This document shows positions 1 through 12,710 of a stretch of DNA of 64,000 bases, piece after piece. The position numbers and the translations under genes were made by a program. Each line of letters starts with the position of its first letter. The stretch's first letter is position 1. The notes beneath the pieces were generated by a model. That model saw only the letters and a program-made list of their open reading frames with translations. It ran no database searches and was not told the DNA's origin. This DNA is from Anisodus tanguticus (taxonomy: Eukaryota > Streptophyta > Magnoliopsida > Solanales > Solanaceae): positions 45,923,243-45,987,242 of the forward strand of contig CM067556.1 in assembly GCA_034509755.1 (NCBI GenBank), in the 5' to 3' direction.

Positions 1-291
1 CTCTTAGAACTTAAATCGTGTAAAAACAAACATATAATCCGAAAAGTAAGTTTTTATATTAAAGTTGTTTGTTAAACAAATCTAACAATTTAATGCTAAG
101 CTCTGCATTTTGGGACAAAGTTTTATGTTCTTGCCTTTAGCACCTAATCGATTTTGATGCTGGCTTAGGTCATAGGTGATGGCTAAAAGTTGTTGAGACC
201 AGGGTTCATGATTAATTTACTTGCAAAGCTTATTTTCATTTCTTTTTAATATGGAGAAATGACAGCCATCCTTAACGAAATTGCAGAACAG

Positions 292-3200
292 TTTCTAGTG
301 GCATTAGTGGCGCCAGTTACTATACAGGCACTTTCAGTACTGTTAATCGCTCTCCTGATGGACGTTATGTAGCAGTTTCAAGCCGTGGCAACTTCTACCT
401 GACCTGGGAGCCAGGGCAGGTACTGTTTCTTTTACACGTATTATTTTCATGTTCGTGTTAATTAAGAAGATTATTTGTCTTATGTAGCATCAACTATGAT
501 GCTGAAATTTCTTCCTATTTTCTTTAAAACAAATAATTGTATAATTATATACATGTAGTTTTATGCACAATACATTACAGGCATACTGGCAACCACACAA
601 CAGAGCCGTGGCTAGAAGAATCCAAAGCATGGGCTGGAGGTCTGATGGTGGTCTTTGGCTACTTGTGCGTGGTGGAGGGCTATACCTTAGCAAGGGCACA
701 GGGGTTAGTAAATTATGATCATACTTTCAACTGGGACAGACTGTCTGGAAATACAAGTATAAATTGTAGCATTAACTAGAAGAAAAAGAGAAAGAAATAG
801 TATGTAAATCAAAACAAGCATGAAATAAACTTTCTTGTTGGGACAGGAAGAAATGTAGCATATCCTTTTACACATTATTTGTGTGCTCAATTGCCTTGAT
901 ATCTCAGTTGAAGCAATCAACTTCCTTAGAATCCTTTCTTCAAACTTACCATTTCAGAAAGAAAAAAAAAAGGAATCCTTTCTGAAGATGCAACGTCGGA
1001 GTTTTGTAAAAGGACTATATTTAGGATCTTCTGATTTCTCACAAGTTTACTTTGGTATCAAATCTTGTGCTTTACCTAAATGTTCTTATTTAATTCTCAT
1101 TTCAAAATAATGAAAGAACCCATTATCTTACACTACCATGAATGCTCCTTGATAGCAATTTTCTCTTCTTTTTGAGCAAAGTACTTGAAGGTATTCCCAA
1201 GTCAACATGAAACATGTCAAATCTATTTACAGATAGTAGGGCAAGCTATTCCTTTTCCCTAGTAGCAAACTTGTCATGATATCTCCATTGAACTAGTTGC
1301 TTGGAGCAGGACTCCTGGAATTTGTAATATCTTAGAAAAGATATTGAGTGTTATTCATATTCAAGATGGAGACGGTTCTTCTATAAAAAATAAAAAAAAG
1401 ATGGAGACGTTTCTTGTAAACTGGTAAAATCTAAAAACCCAATGACACAAAGCTGGTGTGCCTTAGCAGACTACAGCTGATTTAAGATACATACAACCAA
1501 GTACCAACTACCTTCATTTAAGGTACTATACTCTTCTATTTATTAATGAGAGCATATCATATATGAATAACCCGGGCACATGATCTGAGGTTGACTGGAT
1601 ACGCTTTCTTGAGGATAGATTTAAAATGCTGGTTTCCTAAGCAATAAAGTAGCCTAATGGTTTGAATGAATACTGGGGCTCAAAATCTTTAATGGAAGAA
1701 TAGAGTAGACCAGGTTGCTTGGGATATTAAATCAACCCAAAATCAGTGCACACACTTGTCTCTTGGCACATCATAAACTTGCCATCTTTTTTACTTATAC
1801 AGGTTATGGTCCTTTTACTTGGTTCTAGAGTATGAGCTTTTGCTATCTATAGCTATTCTTGTTTCTTTTTGCTTTTTTATATAATGAATCTCAACGTTGT
1901 CCTTGATCTCCAGTTAACAGAGGACTTTGAAGAAGTTTCAGTACAAAGCCGTGGTTTTGGCATTCTAGATGTTGGCTACCGCTCACAGGTATATGCATGG
2001 TTGTCTTGAATCAAACATTGTGTACTACACGAGTGAGTTTTGGGGAATTCTGATGTATCGCTTAATGATACTGACATTTAAGTGCCCCAAAAAGCACCAT
2101 TCCCCTGATATATCTTGAATCACTAGTTTTATTATTTTCTCCTGTTCGTTTGGGGAATGGTTGTGGAGCACGATGCTTTTAATCAATATGATTCGCTCAC
2201 TTAGACGAGCTGAGCGAACTTTTTAAGCAATGTTGTTATGCATGTAATGACTATGATCACTGTGTCTCAGCCAGTATACTTTGTTCCAAATGTAAGTTAC
2301 TCTTGATGTGTAAAATATGTATGGGTTACTAATATGCAAAAATAAAGTTCTAATTTGAAGAAGAGGAAGGATATTAGTGCCAAAGGAGGGTATGATGTTG
2401 ATAGTACTTGGTAAGAGATACTTTACTTGATCCAAAAAAAAGAGTACTTGGTAAGAGAGGATTAGGATGGAAATTTATTGTTGCAGCAGGGATAAGAATA
2501 ATTTAACACTCCAACAGATGCTAAGTTAAATGAAAAGCTAGTAATTTCAATAAGTCAGATTATGATTTCTGATTGACTTACCTGATTTTGTTACTGGTTA
2601 ATGGTTATCATAAGATACAGACTAGCCAAGAGAAAAGATTTTCAATGAACTACATTTCCTCAATTGGGACTTAAATTAGTTCCTACCTTCTGTATTTGAT
2701 CATTTTTATGCTGTTAATGTACTGGACAACCCAAATGTGTTTGCTATTCAGGATGAGGCCTGGGCTGCTGGTGGCAGTGGGATTTTATTGAAGACCACTA
2801 ATGGTGGCAAGACATGGATTCGTGACAAAGCAGCTGATAATATTGCTGCAAATCTTTATTCAGTGAAGTAAGCTCACAAGATTTAATCTACTTAATTTGT
2901 GACCTTTTCAAATTCAACTTTCGGCTAGCATTTTGAATTCCGCATCTTCCTCCTTTCTGCTAGGTCCTCGTAATTTTCTATCCCTTTCTAACCCATATAT
3001 GCCAACCGTCGTTCTTTAAACTGGCATACTTAGTTTGCTGTCTATAATGAAGAAACAATGTAATGTTAATATGAGTAAACCATTATAGATAACTCCATAC
3101 TGTCCCACTCCTTGTATTATAAAGCATCAGCCTTGATTTCCTGTTATTTGATTTCACATGAAAACTAAAGTTAGACGGCACAATGAAATTTGAGGAGAAA

Positions 3201-3313
3201 GGTCTGATTTGGTTTGAGTTAATCTTTGTGAAACAATGTGATGCAGGTTTATCAATGACAACCAGGGGTTTGTACTGGGCAATGATGGTGTCTTACTAAA
3301 GTATCTTGGATAG
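292..3313 (+). CDS. HCF136: HCF136, photosystem II stability/assembly factor (3' part, five exons)
   Basis: HCF136 (Ycf48 family) is a thylakoid-lumen beta-propeller protein that helps build the photosystem II reaction centre. Exons by splice sites and reading frame are 292-419, 581-703, 1914-1988, 2752-2867 and 3247-3313, ending in TAG; all introns are GT-AG and the phases agree (the last junction splits AA|G). The peptide runs through SSGISGASYYTGTF, YVAVSSRGNFYLTW, ARRIQSMGWRSDGGLW, QSRGFGILDVGYRS, EAWAAGGSGILLKTTNGGKTW and ends NDGVLLKYLG, which fits the C-terminal propeller blades of this family. About 168 residues are present, roughly the last 40 per cent of a protein of about 400 residues; the start lies left of the window. 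No stop or frameshift is seen, so this copy looks functional. A probable 3'-UTR intron spans 3332-3417. Confidence 0.93.
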
Positions 3314-3417
3314 ATAGAGTCATAAAACAAGGTACTTTGGGGTTCAACTGACTAGCAATTTTCTTTACTAATAAGTTCAAACATATTATTCATCTGATGG
3401 TTGTCGTGTCTGTGCAG

Positions 3418-4505
3418 GTTAGTGAAGGAGAAATCTTGGAAGCAAATACTTGAAACTGAACAACTGTAATTTAATTTATATACACGTTCAATTCTTTGAT
3501 GATTATCACCACGTGGAAAGGAAGTGTTCATAGGGCTTGAGGTTTTAGATTATCTACTGAAAATATATTAGACTCGCACGTTATCACGAAGATAACGTTT
3601 TGAATTGTGTTATGATATACTATACTTTCAAACAAATTAAACTTGGATAAGATGAGACATATCTTGGCCTTGCATTTGTTTAGATTATCTTCCAAATAAT
3701 GCTTTCTCAGTTACCTATTCCAACAGGATGTCGGCTGTAAATATTATGTAATTCTTGACAAACAATGTGCACTCTTTTTACTTATTTGCTAAGAAGAATG
3801 TTGTGCAAGATTACAAATATAAGGGTGTATTGCATATCCACCGGGTTTATTGGTTGTAATCGAAGGAATGTTCTGATACTATTATTCATAGATTGAAATA
3901 TGAGTTTAAGTTTGATGCACTGTCAGTCAGTGTACTAATCTTTTTACACTACAGGTAATTTTAGAGGTAAAGTTAATTATTTTTAAATTTTACAAATTCC
4001 GTTATAATTAAAACACATTAAAGGAAATTATAATCTTAATTGTACTATAATCATAATTATTTTCTACTTTTAAATGTATTTCCTTTCTCAGTCGACCTTT
4101 CTTCTCTCTTTGATGTTGACAGCGTCATAGCAGCGGCAAAAAATGGCTCCGTGCTTTTTATTCCATGGATTTCTTTTAGAAATTATATTTCGTGTCATTT
4201 TCTTGTTTCATGAAAACCTAATTCATAGGTTGAAAGAGATCAAAGATGAAGGTAGTGCCTAATAAGAAACTAGGGCACCCTTTTTCACCATATGTTCTCT
4301 CCTTTGCTATGGACGGTTCAAAAAAATTAATATCCACGAGAAAATACCAATAAATCCTGAAAACAAACCCAAAGAATATATATCTATATATATATATTAT
4401 GGATGTGTTAGGATTGGCAAAAGTAAAGTTATGATTATTATGGATGTGTTAGGGCAGTAATAGAGAACCTCAAGGGAAAACTCAGAGATAGAGATGGTAG
4501 ATTCA
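3418..4505. other. HCF136 3' UTR end and intergenic AT-rich DNA
   Basis: The first part is probably the second 3'-UTR exon of HCF136, after a GT-AG intron at 3332-3417. The rest is AT-rich with a short TA microsatellite near 4380-4400. I see no gene or recognisable transposon in it. Confidence 0.5.
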
Positions 4506-4517
4506 TTGAAGGTGTCA

Positions 4518-4777
4518 CTTTTTTTTTTATATCCAGCTTTCCGGCTTACGCCAGACTATTCCTGAAGATAGTAGTCCCGGTCCCTCAGCACTACTATCAG
4601 TAAATCGCAGGATATACCTGAATGATCAGGGTTTGAGAACAGAGCAACCCATGTCACCTACAAGGTCCTACCCCAGAAGAGAGCAAATTGCTCCCACCAG
4701 GATTCGAACCCACGTTGTAGGCCTCCAATTGGATTTTAAGTTTCCCTCTTTTGGCATCCAGCTATGCCCCGGGGGAC
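4518..4777 (-). mobile_element. tRNA-derived SINE with 12-bp target site duplication
   Basis: A 260-bp insertion is flanked by identical 12-bp duplications (TTGAAGGTGTCA at 4506-4517 and 4778-4789). On the minus strand it has a pol III B-box-like motif (GGGTTCGAATCC, complement of 4700-4711) in its 5' half and ends in an A-tract (the T-run at 4519-4528 on the plus strand). These are the hallmarks of a SINE moved by LINE machinery. I cannot name the family; it is not the Au or TS type seen elsewhere in this window. Confidence 0.75.
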
Positions 4778-4789
4778 TTGAAGGTGTCA

Positions 4790-5109
4790 ATTTTTGTGTG
4801 TGGAGGAAAAGGAGAGAGGTAATAAATTGAGGGTGGGGGAGACGACGGGTTTGAGAAGGAGAGAGAAAAGCTACATTTTTTTACAAAATATTTACCAAAA
4901 TAAAAATTGAAGAAAAATTGGTAACCCTCCACAACATGTCATTGCTACCTGATGGTGTAAAAAAAGGGTACATTGACAGTGCATCAAACTTAAACTCTTG
5001 AAATATATAAATACAGTTATAGAAGATCCTAATACTACGTATCCCTCTAAATTAGCTGCATATAATAAATACATCGATATATACATGGAAACTTTATATT
5101 TATTCGTAT
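4790..5109. other. Intergenic sequence, nothing recognised
   Basis: AT-rich sequence between a SINE and an old copia remnant. A short antisense ORF shows no family features. Confidence 0.4.
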
Positions 5110-5610
5110 TGTTCTTGTAACACTCCTCAAGTTGGAGTATAGATATTGATTATTCCCGGCTTGTTATGAAGGAAAACAACTTGAGTTTCATTCAACGCCT
5201 TTGTGAATAAATCAGCTAGTTGTTCTCCTGTCTTCACATAGCCAATGAAAATCATGTTCTCCTAGATCTTCTCACAGATAAAATGACAGTCTATCCAAAA
5301 TATTTAGTTCTTTCATGATATACCGAATTCGAGGCAATATGAAAGGCATAATGATTATCACGCTAGAGCTTTGCTTGTGCAGGATGCTTCCACCCGATTT
5401 CAGTTGAATGATTATGTATCAACATAATATTCGCATGTAGATTGTGCCATAGCTTTGTATTCGGATTTTGCACTGGATGAGGTACAATATTTTATTTCTT
5501 ACTTCTCTATGATACCAGGTTTTCACCAACGAAGACACAATGACCGGTAGTAGACCTTCTTACAATCTTAAATCCATCTCAATCAACATATGTAAAACAC
5601 TCAATGAGAT
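5110..5610 (-). mobile_element. Old copia remnant, RNase H C-terminus and 3' end
   Basis: The minus strand reads ENMIFIGYVKTGEQLADLFT then KALNETQVV, typical of the C-terminal end of the Ty1/copia polyprotein (RNase H to tail), followed by a short tail and stop. The frame is broken by a stop just upstream. This piece continues at 13687-14400: an 8-kb LTR element inserted between the two halves, as shown by its AATAT target duplication. It is a dead fossil older than the insertion. Confidence 0.7.
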
Positions 5611-5615
5611 AATAT

Positions 5616-6681
5616 TGATATTTTGCACGACCAAATATCTATCCTACGTGATACCTAATTTTTACATATAGGATAGACCACGCTACTCTACATGTTCTAT
5701 GCTAGCGTTTGCAGAGTAATAATAAAGAACAGAAAAATAACGACACAATATTTTTACGTGGAAACCACCTAGCTCATAAAGGGTGAAAAAACCACGACCT
5801 ACACCTCTGCATTATTTTTTCCAAACTCCACTACACATGAGCCTTTGTAAATTCAAGTTACAAACTATGTGGCCTAGGAACTAAACTCTAATTCCTATAT
5901 CACTAATCTCTCTAGACTAATGAACCGGCTCCAAGTTGCCTCCAACTTGAAGTTGAATTTGACAAACGTAAATACCCATGACAATTGCTTCTAGGAAAGT
6001 TGATAAAGATACAACTCGATAAACAATCCTAATCCATGAATCTAGACTTGAAGACTATAAACACAACTCTATGAAACAAGTTTCTTCAGTATTATTCTTT
6101 GTATCAGGTTGCACTTTAATAATTAGAACACTCAATATGATATTGACGTATTTTTTCGAATTCATGTTTTTCTCTATGTGAGTGCGTAAAACTTCTTGAT
6201 CGCAAAACTTGAATATTTATACTCTTGATGTGCAACAAGTTGGCTTACCCCAAACCCTACATGATGAGGCCCATTATGAGAAACAGGGTTTGAGTTAGTT
6301 TAAGATGCTTGCATCTTCACACGACTTCAGTATCCTTTTAGGAGTTTGAAATATCTTGATAATTATGGCAAGAAATCTTGCAAACTTGTACGTCAAGTCC
6401 TTACCATAAAACACAAATCTTACTCGCAGTAGGACTCCGAGCTGGAACATATTCATAGACCTGGTTCATGCATCTGTTTCGTTCAACTCTGTCTTGCATC
6501 TATGTCTGAGATGAAACATGTCCATAGACATGGTTTATTCACTTTATATTTGTGTCTGATTCATTCACTTTATATTATATTTGTCTCTTGGATGGATCAA
6601 GTCAACTGACCTGGTTCATTCGCCATGTTCATTAACTTTGTCAATCATCAAAACCTACACTTGTAATTGCTAATGCCAACA
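5616..6681 (-). repeat. 3' LTR of the cargo-bearing element
   Basis: 1066-bp LTR matching 12260-13681 across its length except for two inserted blocks present only in the other copy. The boundary with the internal region is a purine-rich tract on the minus strand at about 6682-6696. Confidence 0.82.
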
Positions 6682-7139
6682 CATTTCCCTTTTCGATGAT
6701 GACAAACTCATGTCGTTGATACCACTATGTAACCTATTCCAAACATCTCACAGGCCAACAAATGAACTGAACTTCAACACTAAGATTGAACCAGATTAAC
6801 TTACTTGGGTTATAAACATTACACCATATTTTCCCGCTTTTTGGTATCATTAAAAAGTTACTTCAATTAATTAATACTCAATTGAACGTATGAAATATTA
6901 AGTTCATCGCCACTAGAGTTATCACATATACACATAATGGAACAGTTAGCTCAATATATATCTTCTTGAATATTGTAAGCACAAAAATTAACACGGAGAT
7001 ATGAAAAAGCAACCAATTTTCATTATTGTTAACTAGTAGCACCACAACCTAGAACAAAACAAACATACCAAGGCAAAAAAAGTACTGGGATTCTGAACAA
7101 GAGTCAAAGACAGATAGATAAAGGAATCTAGTAGGTAGA
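6682..7139. other. Internal non-coding end of the cargo-bearing LTR element
   Basis: Sequence between the purine tract and the cargo gene. No open frame or motif is recognised. Confidence 0.4.
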
Positions 7140-9442
7140 GGAAGATTCTTTGGTAAACGCAGCGACTAAATTATGAAAAGTCTTAGTATTTTCTTCATTT
7201 TTCTTGTCCAGTGCAGTCTGCAGTCTCAAAATCTGAGAGAGTTGCTTTCTCCTGACCATACTTCATATACAACAAATCTATATTATCCTAATGTTTTTCC
7301 TTCAGATTTGCGATTTCAACTTCCTTGCTGCAAGTTGATCTCTTTAGATCTGCAACTCTTCATCAGCATCCCCAACTGGAACAGGTTGATCAACCTACCC
7401 CAAAGTTCCAATGACATCCTTTGACGTTTGATATTGCCAAACTTTGACTGGAACTTGAAAATATTCAAAGGCATCAGCCTACCAGAACCCATAGGCCAGT
7501 CTATGACCTTTATTCTCCCGCAAAGATATCATATACATATGTTGAATCATGAGACAAACAAATTTGCTTGGACACCAGTGTCGAGAAGTTTTGTGAGTGC
7601 CATGTCTATGAAACCTTCCTCATCCCTCCCCTCCTTACTAGGCACAACCATATTTCAAAATATAGTTGATAAAGTCTAGGAATTTCCATTTTCAGTACCC
7701 TCTTGTGTTCACTAGCTGCTGGGTTATCTGTGAACTTTCTTATGATATCCAAGGCACTTACCATCCCTTAGAGTGATTTTATTCATTCGCTGCATATTTT
7801 TCCCAACCCACAGAGGGAACTAGCAGAATCTCACCCAATCTTTGGGCATTTAGGGTGATTTCAACACCCAACACAGTGCTAGTGATTTGCTCTCTGTTAA
7901 AGGTAACATTAACATAAAATTTAGTAGAATGTTCCTTGCATAGCTTTCTCTTTTTTAATCTGGGAAGGAACATGTTACTATACCCTTGGTGCTCTATCAT
8001 CTCCAGTAATGTAGCCATCTCAAGCCCTCATGACCAGTGACTACTCTTTCTCTCAACACAGATTGCCTTTTAATCATCAGGATCCTCTTTTTTGTTGGAT
8101 TCGTTATCTCCTCTGAGTCATAGTAATTTTCAATTTCCTTGAAGACTTGATCCTCAAAATCTGAAGATTCATCCTTTTCACTCTCAATTGAGTGATTCAC
8201 CAGCTTGAACTGAGTTTTCCTTTTAGATGAAACAAGTTTGCTAACCTGTTTATTTGTTGCCTTTTTCCTTGATTGTGGAGTTTCCACATCCTTTCTTTTT
8301 CTTTTCTTCTCCCTCTCTGCATTCTCTGCAGATTCTTCCAAAGATTCTAAAGCAGGCTTAACATCTCTAGTTCTGGAAGTAGTGCATTTTTTGCTAGTTT
8401 GGATTGCCCTTTTCAATGCTTCGTCAACCTTCCTCTTTTGACCCTTGGTGTGAGGAGTTCTAGGTTCTGCTGAATATCCTCCTTTCTCAGTTACTTCCTC
8501 ACCATGCCTTATAATGGGCTCACCTAATGCCTTTCAAAGTCTTGATCTTACTTTCTTCACAAAAAAACTTAGTAATGAGTACATCATCCTCAAAAGAAAC
8601 AGTCTGGCCTAGATCAGGTTGAGAGACTTGTTCCATAGAGAATCACTTCCCATTGTTGGAACATGTACCTCAACTTGTTCCATGTAAACATGTGTTTCAG
8701 CAGTTGGTGATTCTCCCTGAGCCTCAACAGAGAGTCCAAACTCTGAGGCTACATCATTTGCTTTCTTATCACCCTCACCCATGCTTCCCAGTACGTCTGC
8801 AACTTCCTCTTCTATAGATTTTTTAATTTCCCATATTTCTTTCCCCAGTTCAGTCTTATCACCACTACCAGTAGAACTTATCCTATCATCTGCATCTCTT
8901 AAAGCGGAAGGTGAACTTACTTCAGCTATGGGATTCTTTGTGACTTCCCCCTCACTTTGTGCTTCACCACACCTTCTTCCATTTTCTCTGTTTCCTCCCT
9001 ACATCTTTTTCCATTTTCTCTGTTTCAACCACCAACTCTTTAATAGACTCTACTACATTGGCCATCCATGTTTCCCTGACAATTATAACTTTTGGAATTT
9101 TATTTGGTTTACCTATTTGAGTGGTCCCGTATAGTATACTTCTTGCAGTTCAAATATTCTATAGGCCAAGTTTTTGGTTTCTTCTCCATGTACTTCAAAC
9201 AGATCACCGGAGTGTTTAGAACATCAGAGTGGTCAAAATAGAGATGGGTCAAATTGAGGATCATCAGAGCTCATGGATTCATCTATTCGACAGGCTCTAG
9301 CTTAGATTTTCCTTGGGGTTTGCGTTTGGCTTGGCTGTGTGGGTGCAATGGGTGTGACATTGGTGGGTATTTCAGTAGTGGTAGGATTGTGAGTGGCTGG
9401 AGAGGTGGTTTGGGGGTTTTGTGGGAAAATAGAGGTTGATAC
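7140..9442 (-). pseudogene. Decayed 'putative plant transposon protein'-like gene carried inside the LTR element
   Basis: On the minus strand a start codon at about 9442 is preceded by a TATA-like stretch and pyrimidine-rich leader. It opens a Pro/Thr-rich region, then a charged Lys/Glu-rich region with a nuclear-localisation look (EKKRKRKDVETPQSRKKAT, within 8416-7997), then a folded-looking segment at 8018-7779 containing ITSTVLGVEITLNAQRLGEI and LLVPSVGWEKY. That last signature resembles the 'putative plant transposon protein' domain common in Solanaceae genomes, whose function is unknown. Further downstream EEGFIDMALTKLLDTGVQAN also fits that family. Several stops and frame changes break it. 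The family assignment is from memory of the pattern. Confidence 0.5.
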
Positions 9443-10199
9443 TGGACATTCCATTTTTAGTTCAGAAGGAGGATATTAAGAGCTTGAGTTTTTGAAAAAA
9501 GATTTGGACTCGATTTGGAGCTTTTCTGAGAGGTATAAGATAAAAAGGGAGAGTAATCAGGCAGTTTATATCGAAGAGAGAGAACAAGTGATTGGATGTG
9601 GAATGGTTGCTTGTTTTAAGGAGTTTTGATTCATGTATAAATCTTGGGAAGATATTTGATTGATGATTGCCTCTTTTAAAAAACAAGTCATTATTAGAGG
9701 GCTCTTTTAAGAATAATGACGGTTGCACACAGTCCTTAGTGACACACTTACAGATAGGATGGAAAAGGTTAATTTCATAGCCTGTATATTTATTTTAAAA
9801 CATAGAGATGGTGTACATAACACTTGATGAACTTATTTGTATTCTCATCATCCCGGCCAGTTCATGTGACATTCAATATTCATTAGACCATTTATGAGCT
9901 AGAGCTTTATAATATATAAGACTGAGCATTCAACAGAATATATAAGACTGAGCATACTATTATCCAATTGAAGCATTCATTTAATGATAATCACATATTT
10001 TAACCGATCATTAAGGATACTAAGGCAATCACAAACATTCCCAGTTTTCAACCCATTTTAGTCAAAATAAATTTATTTTTAAGTTCAACACTTTCAAGAA
10101 TATTAGACTCATTCTGGGAATCAGCTATGTACTTTTCAATTTTGGAGATCAGATCAGTAAACCAATTTTGACAGAGGTATCAATATATGCCCCCCCTGT
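9443..10199. other. Internal region of the LTR element upstream of the cargo gene
   Basis: Contains the probable 5' leader or promoter of the cargo gene on the minus strand (TATA-like ATATAAAC near 9565) and then AT-rich sequence without recognisable coding content. The join between the protease remnant and the cargo lies here. Confidence 0.35.
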
Positions 10200-11100
10200 C
10201 AACATGCGTCCTTTTTTTCAATTTTAAGCATCACTTTTTCTTTACCAGGTCTGAGAGTAGACAAATTTTTTATTTAACTCCTGTCGTATGTTGTGAGCAA
10301 GCATTGCTCATCAATCAGTTTTGATTCCTTTTTGTCACTCTTACCTGCAGAACAACATAGATTAGTTTTATGAACTCATGCTATCTTGGGTCCTTTCCTT
10401 TTAACAATAGGATGAATGAATTCTTCCTTTGTCCATTCTTACAGTATACTGGTAACCCTGTTCTCTGTGCCTGTTTCATCCTTGTCTGCAGGTTTGGTGT
10501 TTTAGTTAGCTATTTCCATATTTCTTTCCTTGTGCTTAAGAGTTACTGGACACTTGATTTTACAGTGACCAGCCTTCCCACAGAGAGTGCACATTTCTTG
10601 TTCATTAGATTCTCCTTTTGCAATTCTATCATACCCTAAACTTGTGGTTATATTATGTGTATGACATGTGAGGTTTGAGAGAAGTTGAGAGGATTGGGTC
10701 CAGCGATTTATTCTTTCTAGATAAGATTCATCTTTAGTGAGCCTTAGACTAATTTCTCTGGACTTTTCTTTTCCAAAGTGCAACTCTCTTCTTACCCTTC
10801 TTAGTTCAGTTTCAGCTCTGAGTTGTCTACTCCCGATTTCACTATTTCCAGCGCTAGAACTTTAGACTGAAATGCCAAGATACATGAACCAAGTTGATCA
10901 CCTGTTCTTTCAGAGAGTCATTTTTCTGTTTAGCCTTAAATTTTCTGGTTTCAACCCCTATCAGTTCCTTATTCAAACTAGTTAAGGCACTAAGAGACTC
11001 GACTTTTTTAATGCTCATATTATGATATTCATCAATTAAGGTAAACATCAGGGATATGAGTCTTTTCTTAGAGAAAATATCTAGCTTATCTTTTAATTCA
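10200..11100 (-). pseudogene. Gag C-terminal part with second zinc knuckle and protease remnant
   Basis: Minus-strand pieces continue from gag: a coiled-coil-like stretch (11048-10854), then a CCHC knuckle CTLCGKAGHCKIKC (within 10783-10502, spacing C-x2-C-x4-H-x4-C). Near 10310-10280 the string NACSQHTTG resembles the copia aspartic protease neighbourhood (normally DSGCSRHMTG) with the catalytic Asp-Ser-Gly lost. Stops and frame changes make it non-functional. Confidence 0.6.
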
Positions 11101-11246
11101 AGAGTACTTACCTAGAAGTCCTCCTTAGTTATCTTGGTGTCCTTCTCACTATCTGAACCACAATCTTCAATGGCCACGAGAGCAGTATGATAATTTTTAT
11201 CTTCATACATCATCTGATCCCCAAGCAGCCACATAACCTTTGAGGT

Positions 11247-12206
11247 TTATTTATCATTCTTGTCATGGACCTGTTCCTTCTTTCTTTCCTTCCTTGATCT
11301 ATTTTTATTCCATTCAATTTCCCGTATTGGACAGTCCTTGATCATATGATCAATTTTCTCACATATGAAGCACCCTCCAGCTTGTAACTTCTCAAAACTC
11401 TCTCTTTTCAGTATTGTTGCTGCTGCAGTACTAATTTTTCTTTTAAGGAATTTTTTGAAGTTTCTTGTGATCAGGGTCATCTCATCTTCAACGTCATTTT
11501 CAGAGGCTTTGAGTTCCAGGGATCTTCCCGTACTAGTTTTCTCATTCTTAGAATTCTCCATGTCCATTTCATACGTCTTCAGATTTCCAACTAATTCATC
11601 AACTTTTATGTCTTTGGCCTCCCGTATTGCAATGACTTTCATCTTGAAGGGCTTTGGTAGAGTCCTCAAGATTTTTTCCACTGAGTCCTCAGTGGTGATA
11701 GTCTTTTTGAGCGATGTCAATTCAATCACGATGGAGGTATATCTAGTGAACATCTCAGGAACTATTTCTCCTGGCTTCATCTTGAAATTTTCATAATCAT
11801 TAGCAAGCATGGCCTTCCTGAACTTCCTTCCTTGACTTGTGCCTTCGTGAGCATTCTTCCGAGCATACTAGATTTGTTTAGCTGTAGTACACCCAGAGAT
11901 CTTATTGTACTCATTTGGTCCAAGGCCATAGATAAAAATGTTCTTAGCCTTAGCATTCTTTCCAAGTATTTTGTACCTAGTCTCATTGTACTCATTTTTC
12001 TCATTCTTTACATATGTTCTATCAGCATCCTTCTTAATAGGGTATTTTGGTCCCTCAATGACCATGTCCCATAGCTCGTAATCTTCTTCTTGCAGGTGAT
12101 CATCCATGCGAGCTTTCCACAACCATAGTACTGTCCCATTAAACAACGGTGGCCTTCGTGGTGATTGTCCTTCACTATGTCCGATTAGTGGTGCAAAATT
12201 CATCAT
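11247..12206 (-). pseudogene. copia-type gag polyprotein, broken by one stop
   Basis: Gag coats the element's RNA. It starts at 12206 with MMNFAPLIGH and the usual early motif PPLFNGTVLWLWKARMDDHL. The frame stops at 11868-11870 after TTAKQI, where copia gag normally has Trp, and then continues with KNAHEGTSQGRKFRKAML in the same protein. The second part (11810-11247) has the UBN2-type region (MFTRYTSIVIELTSLKKTI) and a CCHC knuckle CFICEKIDHMIKDC. This is copia gag by order and motifs, inactivated by at least one nonsense change. Confidence 0.78.
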
Positions 12207-12241
12207 GATCTTTTCTTAAAGTGTTAGCATCTTTAAAGAGA

Positions 12242-12259
12242 ATCTGCTATGATACCAAT
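12242..12259 (-). promoter_or_regulatory. Primer binding site of the cargo-bearing LTR element
   Basis: Directly inside the right LTR the minus strand reads TTGGTATCATAGCAG, close to the initiator-Met tRNA complementary site TGGTATCAGAGC used by most plant LTR elements. It fixes the element's orientation. Confidence 0.75.
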
Positions 12260-12539
12260 TGATATTTTGTACGATGAAATATCTATCCTACGTGATATCT
12301 AATTTCCCCTATAGGATATACCATACTACTCTACTTGTTCTATGCTAGCGTTTGCAGAGTAATAATAAAAAGTAGAACAGTAACGACACAATATTTTTAC
12401 GTGAAAACCATCTGGCTTACAAAGGATGAAAAAACCACAACCTACACCTCTGCAGGATTTTTTCCTAACTCCACTACAATGTGAGCCTTTGCAAATTCAA
12501 ATTACAAACTCTGTAACCTAGAAACTAAACTCTAATTCT

Positions 12540-12615
12540 TATTGACTTGAAGTTCTTCAGGCAGGGTAGAAAAATTTCTCTAAAAAGAAGAGAGACCAGA
12601 GATGACAGAGGATCT
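12540..12615. other. Unidentified ~75-bp filler block in the 5' LTR
   Basis: This block is absent from the partner LTR, where six other bases are found between the same flanks (CTAATTC and CACTAATCT). The source is not recognised. It lies only about 100 bp from the plastid insertion and may have arrived in the same repair event. Confidence 0.5.
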
Positions 12616-12710
12616 CACTAATCTCCCTAGACTAATGAGTCCGCTCCAAGTTGTCACCGACTTGAAGTTGAATTTAACAAATGTTTATACTTATGACAAT
12701 TGCTTCTAGG

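Noticed and set aside
4690..4712. tRNA gene, suggested by a perfect B box
   Set aside because: No cloverleaf is visible, and the element has an A-tail and target duplication, so it is a SINE.
8781..9134. 117-residue plus-strand ORF rich in Ser/Leu/Phe
   Set aside because: Antisense shadow of the decayed cargo gene on the minus strand; no signal of its own.
11365..11796. 143-residue plus-strand ORF
   Set aside because: Antisense of copia gag, which explains the sequence fully.
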